From assembly GCA_025765615.1 (NCBI GenBank), contig JAIVFJ010000008.1:434001-498000 (forward strand): a DNA stretch of 64,000 nucleotides. The letters are read 5' to 3'. The notes under the pieces are model-generated. The model was not told the origin of the DNA. It searched no databases and saw nothing but the letters and a program-made list of their open reading frames with translations. Numbering within the stretch: position 1 is the first letter of the stretch; every line of letters begins with the position of its first letter. Source of the stretch: Zopfochytrium polystomum (taxonomy: Eukaryota; Chytridiomycota; Chytridiomycetes; Chytridiales; Chytridiaceae). The position numbers were made by a program, and so were the translations under genes. Below are positions 61,288 through 64,000 of the stretch, piece after piece.

Positions 61288-64000
61288 TTAGACTAAGCGT
61301 TGTGCTGATTTGAGCGTGGGCACCACGCTTACACCTTGGAGGTCGGCGAGACTGCAAATTCCCATCAGTGATGCAAGCTTTGCATGTTGAGCTGCGGGAA
61401 GAGCTTTGGTGAGAAGGTCAGCAATCATCATGTCCGTTGGGCAATGAATGAGTTGAACCTCCTTTTTCTCCAAGTGGTCCCGTATGAAATGCAACCTCAC
61501 GTCAAAGTGTTTGACCCGACCATGGTGTATTGGATTCATAGCAATAGCTATGGTTGAACGATTGTCTTCATAAACAGTAGTGGGCTTATTTAAATCCATA
61601 CCCAGCTCCTGGAAGAGCATTCGTAGCCAGATTGCCTCTTTGATGGCCTCAGTAAGGGAGAAGTATTCTGCCTCAGTTGAGGACAAAGCGACAACTGATT
61701 GTTTCTTGCTGTACCATGTAATAGCACCCCCGCAAAGCATGAACACATGCCCTGACCTCGACTTGCGTCCATCCTCTTCAGCATAGCTGGCATCAGCGTA
61801 GCCATGTGGTTCATCCCACTCTGGGTAAGAAATACCCGCAGCTTTCTCTACCTCTGGGAGCGTTGCATTGGTGATGCATGTCATCTGGGAGTCTCCCTTT
61901 TGGTAGAAAAGTCCATGATCCCAGGTAGCGCGGACATATCGCAGCAATCTGTCAAGCGCAAGGGAATCTGAATGGGTTGGAGTGGACTGGTATTGTGCAA
62001 GTGTATTCACAGCATACGCAATGTCAGGGCGCGTCAAGTTTGCAAGGTAAGCAAGTTGCATGAGTGTGCTTCGGAAGTATTCCGACTCTTTTTGTGGAAG
62101 TTTTCCAGAGTCAACATCGTGCATCCATGTCGTGGACATGGGAGTTGCTTTGATTTTGACAGGTAAGCCTTCATCGTCACACCAGTAGTTTGCTTCCTCC
62201 AAGACATGCTGTGTGTAGTTTTTCTGTCCAATAAAGATTCCATCTTTGATTTTCTCAACTTGGATGCCAACAGCAACTTTTGGGTTGAGGTCCTCGCGGA
62301 TTTTGAACTTTGATTTGATCAGAGAAAGAATTTTGGCAATTTCTTCTTCAGTGTGACTGAAGATGAGGATGTCATCTACGTATAGAGTGATGATGGTCTT
62401 GACCTTTCCATCAGGGTGCCTTTGCACAAAGACACAGTGGTCAGTCTTCAATTGCGTAAATCCAATTTCTACTAGGAAGTCGCGGATTGTTTTGTACCAC
62501 TGTCGACCAGACTGGTGCAGTCCGTACAGACTCTTCCTGAGTAAACAGACAAGGAGTATCCCGTCTGCACCACTTATCTCAAAGCCTTCTGGTTGTTCCA
62601 TGAAGTTTTCAATGTCCAGTTTGGCGTTCAAGTATGCGGTTTCGACATCAAGGCCTGCAAGTATGAGGTCAAACAGCAACGAGATAGCAAGGATTGCCCT
62701 TATGGAGGAGCTGCGGACGACAGGGGAGAAGGTCTCATTGTAGTCCTGACCAAAGATCTGAGTGTAACCCCGACCAACAAGGCGAGCCTTGAAGCGTTCA
62801 AGGTACCCTTCACTGTCAAACTTGTAGGCAAAAACCCATTTGGGCTTGAGTATCTTACGCCCTTTAGGTCGAGCCACTAAGTCCCAGACATGCTTTGACG
62901 TGATCGAATTGATCTCTGAGAGTTGAGCTGCCTTCCAATACTTTGCAAAAGGAGAACGCATGGCCTCTTTATGCGAAGCAGGGAGTGGCGGTAAGTCCCG
63001 CTGGTGGATCCTTTCTGTTGGATATGCTGTGACTTCCTCCGGCTCAAGCACAGTGTATGCTTTGAGCGTTTGGTAGAGTTCACGAAATTGTCCCCGTGCT
63101 ATTCGTAGTTTACGAATTCTTGCAGTTAAAGCGCGGAGTGTTTTCTGACTGTAAGTGGAAGGACTTGTGGCAATTGATGGTTTTGTTCGTAGTTTACAAA
63201 GGTTTGCCTTCAATGCCAGGTAGTCACGTAAACCTGATGGCTCTCGTGGTATGATTGGGGGATTTGTTGCCTCCCCTGTTGACTCTGGCAAAGCTAGAAT
63301 GTCAGGGGAAGTTGAGCGCTCCCTAGGAGGGATTTCCTGTTCATCAGGTATTGATTCTGGTTCAGAATCAGAAGCGTCGTATAGCATACCCGGCTGTAGA
63401 TCTCCCCCCTGTGATTCTGCAGGTGGTACATCGTCTTCTTGTGAGTCAAACAGAGTGTCAGGATGTGCCACATCTGGATCAGTGGACATAGCGGGGGTAT
63501 GCAACGAGGAGGAAAGATATTGGAAATCCTGAGCTGTGGGTTGGACTGGTCCCCATTCCTTCAAGCGGGAGTCATGAAGGAACTGTCTCCAGTTCCGCAC
63601 AATGCCAGGAAAAACATTTTCGTGAAAGGAGACATGGAAGTGTTCCGATATTCTCTGGGTTTTCAAGTCGTAGACTACTGGAAGAGTGTTTCCTTTATAC
63701 CCTAAGAATATGCCTGGCGCCCCTTTGTCAGGATGTTTAAGTGTTCGCTTTTCCTTTGGGATACGGTGGATAACCAAACAGCCAAAGGTGCGGATGTGAT
63801 CAACATTTGGCTTTTCACCGTACCAAGCTTCGTAAGGTGTTTTCTTAGTGTAAGAGTGGTAAACCCTGTTCTTGATGTATACTGCGTAGCGGACTGCATA
63901 CACAAAGAAAGAGTGGGGCAATCGTGACTCTAAGAGCATGCAGTGTGCCATGTCTTTGAGAGTGTTGACCTGACGTTCTACCAGCCCATTGAATTCCTTG
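61288..64000 (-). CDS. copia-2 Pol (partial): integrase end, RT, RNase H
   Basis: Open without a stop from the window edge to 61288, over 900 codons. Integrase third catalytic block KEFNGLVERQVNTLKDM, then TPYEAWYGEKPNVDHIRTFG. A long Pro/Ser/Glu-rich linker leads to RT (KPKWVFAYKFDSEGYLERFK, GLDVETAYLNAKLD, active site YVDDILIF) and RNase H (GYADASYAEEDGRKSRSG, SSTEAEYFSLTEA, YEDNRSTIAIAMNP, ADLLTKALPA). All visible catalytic motifs are kept, so this is the best candidate here for a functional enzyme. The start is outside the window. Confidence 0.94.
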   Translation of the reverse strand, partial: KEFNGLVERQVNTLKDMAHCMLLESRLPHSFFVYAVRYAVYIKNRVYHSYTKKTPYEAWYGEKPNVDHIRTFGCLVIHRIPKEKRTLKHPDKGAPGIFLGYKGNTLPVVYDLKTQRISEHFHVSFHENVFPGIVRNWRQFLHDSRLKEWGPVQPTAQDFQYLSSSLHTPAMSTDPDVAHPDTLFDSQEDDVPPAESQGGDLQPGMLYDASDSEPESIPDEQEIPPRERSTSPDILALPESTGEATNPPIIPREPSGLRDYLALKANLCKLRTKPSIATSPSTYSQKTLRALTARIRKLRIARGQFRELYQTLKAYTVLEPEEVTAYPTERIHQRDLPPLPASHKEAMRSPFAKYWKAAQLSEINSITSKHVWDLVARPKGRKILKPKWVFAYKFDSEGYLERFKARLVGRGYTQIFGQDYNETFSPVVRSSSIRAILAISLLFDLILAGLDVETAYLNAKLDIENFMEQPEGFEISGADGILLVCLLRKSLYGLHQSGRQWYKTIRDFLVEIGFTQLKTDHCVFVQRHPDGKVKTIITLYVDDILIFSHTEEEIAKILSLIKSKFKIREDLNPKVAVGIQVEKIKDGIFIGQKNYTQHVLEEANYWCDDEGLPVKIKATPMSTTWMHDVDSGKLPQKESEYFRSTLMQLAYLANLTRPDIAYAVNTLAQYQSTPTHSDSLALDRLLRYVRATWDHGLFYQKGDSQMTCITNATLPEVEKAAGISYPEWDEPHGYADASYAEEDGRKSRSGHVFMLCGGAITWYSKKQSVVALSSTEAEYFSLTEAIKEAIWLRMLFQELGMDLNKPTTVYEDNRSTIAIAMNPIHHGRVKHFDVRLHFIRDHLEKKEVQLIHCPTDMMIADLLTKALPAAQHAKLASLMGICSLADLQGVSVVPTLKSAQRLV

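Larger units (their letters stand above)
59932..64000 (-). mobile_element. copia-2: Ty1/copia element, 3' half in window
   Basis: Minus-strand element: pol at 61288-64000, then its 3' LTR (59932-61123). The left flank is LINE copy 2 ORF2. The 5' half and 5' LTR lie beyond the window edge. A GGGGG-containing purine run precedes the LTR (about 61124-61130). Confidence 0.9.

Overview
The window is transposon-dense DNA from what is most likely a fungus; short GT-AG introns (about 40-80 nt), a GH18 chitinase, a chromodomain Ty3/gypsy element and a Tad-like LINE all fit. An early-diverging lineage such as a chytrid is possible but cannot be shown from this sequence alone. About 85-90% of the window is mobile-element sequence. 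I see no rRNA, tRNA or CRISPR.

Layout. 0.5-1.6 kb: an LTR of copia family A. 1.9-15.2 kb: LINE copy 1. Its ORF1 is split by gypsy-1 (3578-13272, target duplication GGCGC), and gypsy-1 gag is in turn split by copia-1 (4219-10737, target duplication GTTCC, LTRs identical by eye), so three insertions are nested. 15.2-20.5 kb: gypsy-2, the longest gag-pol copy of the family, with four pol frameshifts. 20.5-22.5 kb: Helitron remnant (minus). 22.6-28 kb: LTR scraps, a Harbinger transposase remnant and microsatellites. 28.1-31.3 kb: decayed copia-3 containing a SINE with a 17-bp target duplication.

32.8-38.5 kb is the only clear host-gene island. A secreted GH18 chitinase (minus, six exons, 720 aa predicted) and a ubinuclein/HPC2-type HIRA histone-chaperone subunit (plus, about ten exons) are transcribed divergently from a shared region of about 500 bp.

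39.8-43.9 kb: a gene start truncated by LTR family C, a Tc1/mariner remnant, and a Harbinger element that keeps its Myb-like gene but has lost most of its transposase. 44-53.6 kb: low-complexity sequence, decayed copia-4, and an unidentified ORF split by a solo family-A LTR (target duplication GTTAA). 53.6-59.9 kb: LINE copy 2, carrying a 3150-bp PIF/Harbinger element (target duplication ACT). 59.9-64 kb: copia-2 (minus), whose long open pol runs off the window edge.

Most notable: (1) the gypsy LTRs carry long in-register arrays of heat-shock-element pentamers; (2) the same element shows a Tf1-like self-priming arrangement, with 11 nt at the expected transcript start complementary to the primer-binding site; (3) it has a textbook -1 frameshift signal, CCCAAAC plus an 8-bp stem; (4) copia-1 pol contains a 498-nt G-rich insert with splice signals that rejoin the frame exactly.
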